In this document: positions 22,632-32,134 of the stretch, in pieces
How the letters are laid out: each line of letters begins with the position of its first letter
Position numbering within the stretch: position 1 is the stretch's first letter
Position numbers and translations under genes: made by a program
DNA from: Gerris lacustris
Taxonomy: Eukaryota > Arthropoda > Insecta > Hemiptera > Gerridae
Direction: 5' to 3'
Assembly (NCBI GenBank): GCA_951217055.1
Contig: OX578277.1
Location: forward strand, 102,675,511 to 102,739,510
DNA length: 64,000 nucleotides
The notes under the pieces: generated by a model
The model's database searches: none
What the model saw: only the letters and a program-made list of their open reading frames with translations
Told to the model about the DNA's origin: nothing

Positions 22632-23460
22632 TCAAACTATGTAAATTGCACCTCTCCTTTTTAAAACGAAGTAGATCAAACTATGTAAATTGCACCACTC
22701 CAATTTATAACGAAGTAATTCAAACCATGTAAATTGCACTACTACCTTTTGAAACGAAGTAAGTAAAATAGTGTAATGTAAATTGCACCACTCCAATTTA
22801 TAACAAAGTAATTCAAACCATGTAAATTGCACTACTACCTCTTGAAACGAAGTAAGTAAAATAGTGTAATGTAAATTGCACCACTCCAATTTATAACAAA
22901 GTAATTCAAACCATGTAAATTGCACTAGGGTTGGGACATCGATAGGCAAACATCGATGTTTTCGATACATCGACATCGAAAGAACAAACATCGATGTTAG
23001 CCAAAACATCGAAAGAAAACATCGATGTTTTCGATACATCGACATCGGCCCTCCAAGCTGAAGAGCAAAAAAAAAAAAAAAAAAGGTCACCACTTTCAAA
23101 AAATCTCTCCTTTTTCGTCCCCGATTTTCGTTGTCGTCCATTTTTTAGGCTGCGATGGATCGATAACATCGGTCTTTTCGATGTTTCGGGTAAACATCGA
23201 TGTTGACCGATACATCGAAAGATCAACATCGATGTTGAACATCGATTTTTTAAAGTCCGATACATCGATGTTTTCGATACATCGACATCGATGTCCCAAC
23301 CCTAAATTGCACTACTACCTCTTGAAACGAAGTAAGTAAAATAGTGTAATGTAAAGTGCACCACTCCAATTTATAACGAAGTAATTGAAACCATGTAAAT
23401 TGCACTACTACCTCTTAAAACGAAGTAAGTAAAATATTGTAAATTGCACCACTAAATGTC
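22632..23460. repeat. 93-bp satellite-like tandem array, interrupted by a hAT MITE
   Basis: The phrase GTAAATTGCACCACTCC recurs at 22685, 22778 and 22871, a 93-bp period. Each unit contains two half-units with AACGAAGTAA and the alternation CACCACTCC/CACTACTACC, so it probably arose from a half-size unit. The array resumes at 23305 after the inserted element. Confidence 0.92.
22926..23304. mobile_element. hAT-like MITE (379 bp) filled with ACATCGATGT palindromes
   Basis: The 8-bp duplication AATTGCAC (22918-22925, 23305-23312) flanks ends TAGGGTTGGGACATCGAT and ATCGATGTCCCAACCCTA. The perfect palindrome ACATCGATGT occurs seven times, along with many partial copies such as GATACATCGACATCG. 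An A run and about 100 bp of ordinary sequence form the middle. Overlapping frames on both strands here are artefacts of the repeats. Confidence 0.92.
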
Positions 23461-23492
23461 CCTTTGTGATTGGACTAATGGATTAGACAATG

Positions 23493-24275
23493 CATCTGAT
23501 GTCTTAATTCTTCTACAGAGTAGGATCCTGAAGTTAGAGTATAAATCTAGATCCTCTAGAGGAGAATGCATCTGAGGTCAATAAAATGATTTTTTGATTT
23601 ATACTCTAACTTCAGAATCCTACTCTGTAGAAGAATTAAGACATCATTTTATTGACCTCAGATTTATTCTCCTTTAGAAGATCTACATTTAGACTCTAAC
23701 TGCAGAATCCTACTCTGTAGAAGAATTAAGACATCATTTAATTGACCTCAGATGCATTCTCCTCTAGAGGATCTACATTTAGACTCTAACTGCAGAATCC
23801 TACTCTGTAGAAGAATTAAGACATCATTTTATTGACCTCAGATGCATTCTCCTCTAGAGGATCTACATTTAGACTCTAACTGCAGAATCCTACTCTGTAG
23901 AAGAATTAAGACATCATTTTATTGACCTCAGATGCATTCTCCTCTAGAGGATCTAAATTTAGACTCTAACTGCAGAATCCTACTCTGTAGAAGAATTAAG
24001 ACATCATTTTATTGACCTCAGATGTATTCTCCTTTAGAGGATCTACATTTAGACTCTAACTGCAGAATCCTACTCTGTAGAAGAATTAAGACATCATTTT
24101 ATTGACCTCAGATGTATTCTCCTTTAGAGGATCTACATTTAGACTCTAACTGCAGAAACCTACTCTGTAGAAGAATTAAGACATCATTTTATTGACCTCA
24201 GATGCATTCTCCTCTAGAGGATCTACATTTAGACTTTAGCTGCGGAAACCTACTCTGTAGAAGAATTTAAGATAT
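23493..24275. repeat. 90-bp satellite array with an inverted first unit
   Basis: TGCAGAATCCTACTCTGTAG starts units at 23701, 23791, 23881, 23971, 24061 and 24151, with a diverged one at 24241. Every unit has CTCCTCTAGAGGATCT, itself a palindrome. The first unit (about 23493-23590) is in the opposite orientation, so the array begins with a head-to-head junction near AATAAAATGATTTTTTGA. Units drift toward the right end. Confidence 0.93.
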
Positions 24276-25520
24276 AATAAATCTAGATCTCTGATCCCTG
24301 CCCCTCCAAAGGATTTAGATTTATTAGATTCAAGCCGCGGAAACCTAAGTTTCATACAAGAATTCATTCAAAAGCGATAAAATGATACATTAGATGGATA
24401 TGATTCATATTATGCATCTATAAGAGGGATTAAATAATTCAGTTTAGTCTTCTAAATTTGAAGGAAGTTAAATTAATTTAAGAAACCCACCATTAAAGCT
24501 ATTTATTTTAATGAAATATGTTGCTACAAATTGAAAGGTTGTATTTTTAAGCCTTCCTTATAGAAAGAAAGACAAATATATAAGTATAATAGTTAATGAA
24601 GTGAGTTTTTTTAAGGTCTATTATGAAGATTATTCAGAGATTCGTTCCTGCATATTCATAAAGCTATTCTACACTGTAATATGTACTGAAAACCATAACA
24701 ATATATTTGTCCATATACCCTGCTTAATACGAAGCTATTGTTCAATTGACCAGCATTCTTTACACTTGCTTTGTCAATTTTTTCTATTGTGAAGCAAGTT
24801 TTACGCTCTGTTTTGTCAAGCCTTTTACAATCTCTTAAGTTTTATTCTATTTTTTTTAACACATATGGTGTGAATAATCTTGTTAAACAAATATAGGACA
24901 ACTTTTGATAGCTGGATTAATTTTTTAAATTTTAATTAATAAAGAGATATTTCTTTTTTTTATTAATAAATAATAATTTTTAATAAAAAAAAAAAAATAA
25001 TAATAAAAAATAAACTCTTGGTAAGAAGCATAATATTTATTAGATAAATATGATTGAGATAGGTGAAGAGGTACATTTTAATCTTTAAAAACAATCAGGG
25101 TAAAACTGAAGAATATGATACGGTTTATAGAAAAGATGGCGGACTCTAACGTATTTTTTTGGCAAAGGGATATAAACCCTCCTATGAACAAATCGTACAT
25201 ATATAATTTCTCAAATGTTTAAATCATACAAATGTACTGTTTTACTAAAGAATATAATCTCTCAAGTGTATAAATTAAGCAAAGTTGTTCCGCCTAGCGA
25301 TTCTCGACCGTATCATCTCCTTCAGTTCAGCCGAAATCAGGCAATGCACAATTAATATTAGTTATTTTATAATTTTTCTATAATTTATACAATTTGCTAG
25401 AAATGGATATTTGTTTGGTAGTTATTAGTTTCTAAAGTATAAACATATATATTGGTTCTACATAAATTGTAATTTGTCCCAGATAGACAAAGTAAGCTAT
25501 AAAAAAATACTCTTTTTGCC
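24276..25520. other. AT-rich intron sequence, no gene
   Basis: No domain or repeat family recognised; A/T runs near 24950-25010. Confidence 0.5.
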
Positions 25521-25722
25521 ATTAGTATTAACATTTGACAGGCCGGGAATATCGAAAAAATGTAGAAGGGAACCAATGAGAACACTGGATTTTGAATTTG
25601 AAAAGGTCGGGCCAACTAGGCAAATAAAAATATCACTGGCTCCACCCCTCCCACAAGTCTAGTGGCTTTATTTTTTTCCTTATAAAGGTTGGCCAATCTG
25701 AGTGTCAAAAGTTAATACTAAT
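25521..25722. mobile_element. MITE family Q, copy 2 (202 bp)
   Basis: Ends ATTAGTATTAACATTTGACA and TGTCAAAAGTTAATACTAAT. The body is nearly the same as at 6445-6638. Confidence 0.87.
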
Positions 25723-26842
25723 TTAAAAAAAAGAGTATTGTTAAATTAAAAGCATGTAAAAAGACAGAAAAAAAACAAAACAACTAAGCTTGATAAAACT
25801 AAGACACTGCGTGTGATAAATATTATAAAATGGAAATGCAATCTAAAATAATATAATTTTTATAATTCAAGCAGTGAGAATAAATATAAGTGAATATAAT
25901 TTGATAAAATCTTGAAAATGAATATTGTCATAAGGAAATTGTAGTTCAGATATCGGCTATTAGACATCGCCGTTTATTGTTTGGTCTATAATTTGGTCTA
26001 TAATTTTTATAAAACTGTCTTTGTGTGGCTAACTAAAAAACAATTGGGTATGACACATAGCTACTAGTAGGTAGAGTGGTAAAAATTAGCCCCCCTAGAA
26101 TATTTGCCACGCTATGCTTACGAAGTACGTACTCGTAGCAAGTAAATCTCTGATTAGAAAAAATATACCAAATTGGTAACACTGGGAACCTGCAGCTTCT
26201 AGTTTTTAAGAATTTCTTTAATTCATGTCATTCGTGATCGTGATAGTGATAATTATCGTAGCGAAAAACTAAACATTTGTTTTGGATTTTATTTCTCTTT
26301 CGGTGTTTTCGGAAATTGAAGTGAATTTTGCGAAATAATCGTTCAGACCAGTGAACTTTAGTTGTTCGTCCAGAATATTTACCTTCTAATGATTAAGCGT
26401 GTTCAGATATTTTACGGTCAGTATTGTATATTATTCTCTAATTAACCCTTCTAAGAAGGATTTTAAGGATACAATATATTGTGTTCAGTGAGGTGAAAAA
26501 ATAAATATTATAATGAATTCAGCTTTTTTAAGTAGTGATATCAATTCAGTTCAAATCAAAAAGTATTTTTTTAAGTACTCGTTTTTGGTAATGCCTAAAT
26601 GCTTATCAATTTTTATATAATTGTTTTTATTACTTTGTTAGAGTCAAATAAATGGATAAAAATAAAAATTATAAGCTTACCAATATGGCGGCCATATTTT
26701 AAATGCTCAATATTAAGGGTGTTATTTTGAAAAAATGCCTCATACAAATGCCTACACTGCGCTCTTTACTCAAGAATCGAAGATAGAGCGATTCTAATCT
26801 AAATTATCGAATTATGGCGGATAGCTTTAAGTGTGCAAATAA
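25723..26842. other. AT-rich intron sequence with a possible promoter-like stretch
   Basis: Between about 26220 and 26520 base composition is more mixed and an ATG at 26514 opens a 35-codon frame (MNSAFLSSDINSVQ...). No splice partner, domain or second copy was found, so no gene is called. Confidence 0.35.
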
Positions 26843-26844
26843 TA

Positions 26845-26977
26845 GGTTTGTTCCAAACACTTAAAACTTGTTTGGAACTGTCCGACGCATGCGCATCGGA
26901 CCACATTTGAACGTTTTTTGCTAATGCACATGCGTCGTACAGTTTGAAACTAGTTTAAAGTGTGGTTGGAACAAACC
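26845..26977. mobile_element. MITE family M, copy D (133 bp)
   Basis: GGTTTGTTCC and GTGTGGTTGGAACAAACC ends with TA flanks; its palindromic core is in the opposite order to copy C. Confidence 0.85.
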
Positions 26978-27064
26978 TAATGTGTAACACATCAGAGAAA
27001 TGTGCATGTTATTGTGCCCGGGCCTGACACTACTAATATGACAGCCGCACGAATAATGTTTAAA

Positions 27065-27692
27065 AAAATCGGTCCGAGACAACTCAGACAAACTTTCTCA
27101 TATACAAGTTCATAATTACTTAGCCAATGTTTTCCATTTATTAGTTTTTGTAAGTACGTTTAATTATTATTGAAAATTATATCAAAATTTACCATAAAAA
27201 TAACTTTTCCAGGGCGGGGAATCGAACCCGGGATCTCTCCGTCCACGTTTTAAGCTATTTTCTCAGGAACTAGATTTTTCCCGGGAAAACTGCTTATATC
27301 GTTGGATCCGTATTTAAATGGACTACATTTTAGAATTTTTAAATCAAAATCGTCGGAACCGTTTTCGAGAAATATTTTTTTTTCCTGTTTTTTTTTAGAG
27401 TTTTTGGGGGGTAGCACCCCCAAATTTGGAGCTAAAATTCATTTCTCGATTTCGCCTCGGGGTATGATTTTTCTGAACATGTATGCCAAATTTCGTCAAA
27501 ATCGGCCCAGTAGTTTAGGCTCCAGGCGTCTGCACAGACAACAGACGACAGACGACAGACGACGGACAGACATTTTTTAAAAACCACTTTTTTGGACTCA
27601 GGGGACCTCAAAACCTGTAAATCCATCAAAATCTCAAAATCGAATTTTCGCGCCATCACAATACTTTCTCTTTATATGAGAAAGTAAAAAGA
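27065..27692 (+). repeat. Dispersed repeat family G, copy 1
   Basis: It starts GGTCCGAGACAACTCAGACA and ends with a hairpin TACTTTCTCTTTATATGAGA. Landmarks are GGAATCGAACCCGGG (the reverse complement of a tRNA-type B box), TTTTCCCGGGAAAA, TTTTTGGGGGGTAGC, TTTCGTCAAAATCGGCCCAG and a run of CAGACGACAGACGA. Other copies are at 29768-30362, 30367-35302 (split), 42589-43002, 46689-47140 and partly 1185-1320. The class is not known. Confidence 0.9.
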
Positions 27693-27774
27693 ACGTGGAT
27701 AAACATGGTCAGTTGTAATTTGAACTACTGGATCAAATAAAATGTTTGGATTTCTTTACTTTGTACCAGGGTAC

Positions 27775-28330
27775 CTTATTTGTATTTACAAAATTTTCAT
27801 GGATTTTCAAAACCTTTTTGAAAACTGGTTTGGTTTTAATCTGAAAGTGTGAAGGAGTTTTCACAATAATTTTGAAAATTCTGTTTTTAATTCAATACCG
27901 GTTTGTTGTTTAATTCAATAAACAATTTCAATTACTGCATATCCAAGGGTCTTCAAAAACGTTTTGAAAACGGGTTTGGTATTCAAAACCCCATGGAAAT
28001 GGAAATGGTGATTTCAAAGCCTCTTGAGTTTCTAGATCATGGCAGCAAATTTTTTGTTTCAAATTGACACTTTTTTGAAAAAAGAATTGAAACAGAATTG
28101 TGAGTATGCTGAGCGGAGATATGATCCTCATGGATGCACTTTTGATGTCAAACCAAAAAAGTCATCAAAACTGTTTTGAAAACCTATGGAAGCTTAGTAA
28201 ATGCAAAACCAAAAATTTGCTGCTGAGACCTTGAACTCAAAAAGTTTTGAATTCACCGTTCCATGGGGTTTGGAATTTTGGAATACCAAAACCAAAACAG
28301 TTTTGAAAACCCATGAAACGTAGTATCTAA
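27775..28330. mobile_element. Quasi-palindromic element rich in TTTTGAAAAC
   Basis: TTTCATGGATTTTCAAAACC on the left is answered near the right end by GTTTTGAAAACCCATGAAA. Between them, TTTTGAAAAC/GTTTTCAAAA and ACCAAAAC/GTTTTGGT words recur on both strands. Target duplication and exact ends were not resolved. Confidence 0.55.
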
Positions 28331-28367
28331 CTAGAATTTTACAATATCTGTTTCAAAATGGAATCAA

Positions 28368-28467
28368 GCTCTCTCTCTCTCTCTCTCTCTGACTATCTCT
28401 CTGTCTCTGTCTGTCTGTCTCTGTCTATCTGTCTCTCTCTCTCTCTCCCTCTCTCTCTCTCTCTCTC

Positions 28468-28506
<39 letters not shown>
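28368..28506. repeat. (CT)n microsatellite
   Basis: About 140 bases almost entirely CT repeats with a few CTGT interruptions. The open frame over it (28358-28618) encodes only Ser/Leu/Pro runs and is not a gene. Confidence 0.97.
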
Positions 28507-28508
<2 letters not shown>

Positions 28509-29767
28509 AATATCGATATTTCTGTAAAGAGAAAAAATCAGTAATTGAACCAACTACTTATATTCGAAAAATATTTTATTATATACATAATCGAGTAGTG
28601 TCTCGACGACGCATCTAAAAATAATTTGTTATTGCTAAGCTAAGGCAGCCACATTTATTCCAATAGAAAAAATGTTTATTATGATTTGTTGGTCTGCAAA
28701 TAGATATTTAAATTAATTAATTTAATTTTAACTTTTTTTCTAAATATAAAATTAAGCCCGTTATCACGGGCCTAAGTCCTCGTTTTTATATAATAAAAAG
28801 TAAATTGTCACTCATGTAAAATAAACTATTTATGTACAATAGTCATGAAATAAAAATCTTATTTTAATGACGTGAAATAATGTGCATATGTGATGAAAGT
28901 ATGATGATATCAAATAACTATACGAGTAAATAAGTATATATTGTGTTAACTTAGAAAAATAAATGCGTTTAGAGGGGAAATCATGCTAAATTTTAACTGA
29001 ATAATTAGAAGTTACCTCTTTTGTGCCCCAGTTGACACTTTTCTGTTGCAATGAAACAAAAATAAGTAGAAAAGCGAATTTTATTGTAAGAAATATTCGT
29101 ATTGTAACATTTACATAGATTTATTATTTGATAAATATTTTTCTTAAAAAAAGTACATTAAACATGTGTTATTGGAGTTTATTTTGTTTCGATATAATTC
29201 TGTTAATGAAATTTAAGCGTTTATAAATTTTCTACACTGATGAAATTACTAGATTTTTTTTTTTTTTAAAGAAATTTATTTTTTTGCCGTTTCTTTTAAG
29301 TCCCGATCCAATCAATTTATCGATTATTACAGGACAGGGATAGCAGCCACTTTACCTATCCAGCCAAGTCTCTATGTGGTCTTCAGTGTGACATTGTCTC
29401 GTCTCATTTTTCAGTAAGTAATTTGATATTATAATTGATAAAGAATTTTTTACATTATCAGAATAAACATAAGTAGGATTCTAAAAAAAGTTAAAAAAAA
29501 TAAATGTTTCCTACCTATATTTCACATGGAATATGTCATATATAAATTGTTATTGACTAAAATATATTAATATTAATTTATGTAATATAAATAAATATAT
29601 ACGAAAGAGTGAACATCAATATACAACTCACAGCCAACAATTATAAAACACATAGTTTACATAGCACAAGAAATAATAGCAATTAACAAGTTTTTACAGA
29701 AATCCTTCATTATTTATACAAATCACTAATAGCTGACCTGAAATGGTTTCCATTAAAAAAAAAAATA
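28507..29767. other. AT-rich intron sequence
   Basis: No gene recognised. ACATTGTCTCGTCTCATTTT near 29392 gives mixed composition, without splice or frame support. Confidence 0.5.
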
Positions 29768-30362
29768 GGTCCGAGACAACTCAGACAAACTTTCTCATAT
29801 ACGAGTTTATAATTATTTAACCCAGTATTTTCCATTTATTAGTTTTCAAATGTACATTTAAATATTATTGAACATTTCATCAAAATTTATCATAAAAATA
29901 ACTTCTCCTGGGCGGGGAATCGAACCCGGGCTCTCTCCATCCGCGTTTTAAGCTAATTTCTCAGGAACTAGATTTTTCCCGGGAAAACGGCTTATATCGT
30001 TGGATTCGTATTCAAATGGACTACATTTTAGAATTTTTTAATTAAAATCGTCGGAACCGTTTTCGAGAAATAAATTTTTTTCATGTTTTTTCAGAGTTTT
30101 TGGGGGGTAGCGCCCCCAAATTTAGAGCTAAAATTCATTTCTCGATTTCGCCTCGGGATATGATTTTTCTGAACATGTATGCCAAATTTCGTCAAAATCG
30201 GCCCAGTAGTGTAGGCTCCAGGCGTCTGCACAGACGACAGACAGACATTTTTTAAAAACCACTTTTTTGGACTCAGGGGACCTTAAAACGTGTAAATCCG
30301 TCAAAATCTCAAAATCGAATTTTCGCGCCATCACAATACTTTCTCTTTATATGAGAAAGTAA
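29768..30362 (+). repeat. Dispersed repeat family G, copy 2
   Basis: Same ends and landmarks as 27065-27692. It follows an A run and is directly followed by copy 3 after AAAAATA, a head-to-tail pair. Confidence 0.9.
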
Positions 30363-30803
30363 AAATAGGTCCGAGACAACTCAGACAAAATTTCTCATAT
30401 ACGAGTTCATAATTACTTAGTCCAATGTTTTCCGTTTATTAGTTTTCGTATTTTCGTAGGTACATTTCATTATTATTGAATATTTCGCATCAAAATTTAA
30501 CGTAAAAATAACTTATCCTCGGCGGAGAATCGAACCCAGCCTCTCTCCATTCGTGTTTAAAGCTATTTAATCAGGAACTAGATTTTTCCCGGGAATATCG
30601 TGTACGGTTTTATATCGTGAGATTGCGGTATTTAAATGGACTAAATTTTTGAATTTTTTAATCAAAATCGTCGGAACCATTTCCGATAAATAATTTGTTT
30701 TCACGTTTCTTCCTGAGTTTTTATGGTGGTAGCGCCCCCACATTAAATTCATATCTCAATATCGCCTCGGGGTATGAATTTTCTGAACATGTGTGCCAAA
30801 TTT

Positions 30804-30809
30804 TCAGTC
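30804..30809 (+). promoter_or_regulatory. Initiator-like TCAGTC at the 5' end of the LINE
   Basis: TCAGTC matches the arthropod initiator consensus and coincides with the first bases of the element. This is expected for non-LTR elements of the Jockey type, whose internal promoter starts at +1. Activity is inferred. Confidence 0.45.
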
Positions 30810-30892
30810 GTAGACTGACCGCCAGTCTGTACACATCGCTTACGTGTTTATTGTTTTTGCTATTTGACCGTTGATTGTGTTTTGTTCTTTCT

Positions 30893-32134
30893 ATGGGGAC
30901 TGAAGATAAGGCCTCCTCGGCCAACTCCCAGTCCCGTATACTAAGATCGAATGCGAGTAAAAAAAATCCTAATTCTTTTGCTATCTCTGAAAGTGCGTGC
31001 AGTGCTTGTGACAAAAAAGTATTCACTTTAGACAATGCTCTTTGTTGCACTATCTGTAACACGCTACTTCATGCGGCGTGTAAAAATATTTCTGACATAG
31101 AATTTGATCTGCTTGCCCCTTCTTGGAAATGCGAGGAATGTAAAAAGAAAAAAGGGGACGACGTCGCTGTTACTCCACGCCGCCAAGGTGAGAGTTCTCA
31201 TTTTAAAAGTAAAGAAAACTCACTACCGAATGAATATGTCTCTTTGGAGATATTGAAAAACTCTGCCTCTCAGGTGGATTTACTCAAATCTTTATGTTCC
31301 AAGGTGGACAATCTAACCATCATTGTGAACCAGCTGGTGAATGAAAATGCTGAATTGAAACTTAAATTGTCCCAAATGAATAATGATGGTATTACGCGTA
31401 GTTCGAAAGAAATACGTAATTATGCAAAAGCTGCTTCATCAAACTCTCTACTTCCGTCCGCCACTGAACAGGCCTCTCGACCCGGCACTGGCAGTGTGAG
31501 AGAGAGGGGCCACTTCTCTAAATCAGGCTCCGCCCACACCACTGACCCCTCTCCTTCTACACCCCTTCCTATGACCTCGCCTGCCACCGTTCCAGCCCTG
31601 ATCCCCAATACTCCGACCGTTATTCCGTCCTCTAGATCTGCTCACTCTTTGGCATTATCTAACATAGATAATGAATTTATAACTGTAACTCGGCGTAAAG
31701 ATCGCGCTAATAATATGCTAGCAAATAGACAATCTGCCCCACGCCGTCCTCTTATCACTGGGTCAAGAAGTAGCAGCGGTTCACTAAAAACTGTTGAACG
31801 AAGATCAGCTCTATTTCTGTCAAGACTTGCTCCTGATACAACGGAAGATGACTTGTCCCAATATTTATCGGAGAACATTAAAATTGATAAGCGGAAAATT
31901 AAGTTAACCAAACTTGCAACCAGGTTAAATCATTATTCTTCATTTCATATAGATGTGCCCGAGTCTCTTATGGTGAAGCTTAATGTCCCGGAGGTTTGGC
32001 CGGAGGGCTCTATATTTAAAATTTTTCGGGGACAACTTAAGGAAAGTATGTTTCACAATGTAAGAGTTGAGGAGGTGACCTCTAAAAATGTTAAAGGAGC
32101 CACCACGGAGGAGGTGAGAAATGGCTCAGAGTAA
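30893..32134 (+). CDS. LINE ORF1: PHD finger, coiled coil and RRM-like nucleic-acid chaperone
   Basis: 413 codons from the ATG at 30893; an upstream extension in the same frame has only a TTG. A PHD-type zinc finger is spelled by C36-C39, C52-C55, H60-C63 and C80-C83. A leucine-rich heptad stretch (about 120-155) predicts a coiled coil for oligomerisation. The middle is Ser/Pro/Thr-rich. From about 297 (RRSALFLSRLAP) a compact domain resembles an RNA-recognition fold. PHD-bearing ORF1 proteins are known in CR1-related LINEs. The likely role is RNA binding and RNP assembly. The stop codon overlaps the ORF2 start (TAATG), consistent with termination-reinitiation. Confidence 0.9.
   Translation: MGTEDKASSANSQSRILRSNASKKNPNSFAISESACSACDKKVFTLDNALCCTICNTLLHAACKNISDIEFDLLAPSWKCEECKKKKGDDVAVTPRRQGESSHFKSKENSLPNEYVSLEILKNSASQVDLLKSLCSKVDNLTIIVNQLVNENAELKLKLSQMNNDGITRSSKEIRNYAKAASSNSLLPSATEQASRPGTGSVRERGHFSKSGSAHTTDPSPSTPLPMTSPATVPALIPNTPTVIPSSRSAHSLALSNIDNEFITVTRRKDRANNMLANRQSAPRRPLITGSRSSSGSLKTVERRSALFLSRLAPDTTEDDLSQYLSENIKIDKRKIKLTKLATRLNHYSSFHIDVPESLMVKLNVPEVWPEGSIFKIFRGQLKESMFHNVRVEEVTSKNVKGATTEEVRNGSE

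Noticed and set aside
22632..23339. Five overlapping frames on both strands
   Set aside because: They are produced by the 93-bp array and the palindrome-rich hAT MITE, which read open in several frames at once.
22632..24275. CRISPR-like look of regularly spaced repeats
   Set aside because: Whole units repeat with no unique spacers, in a eukaryotic sequence. They are satellites.
26514..26621. 35-codon frame after a promoter-like stretch
   Set aside because: No splice partner, homologue or second copy could be seen; noted only in the region description.
28358..28618. Ser/Leu-rich 86-codon frame
   Set aside because: Translation of a CT microsatellite.
30875..30892. Upstream start for LINE ORF1
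   Set aside because: The first codon is TTG; the first ATG in frame is at 30893 and leaves the PHD domain complete.
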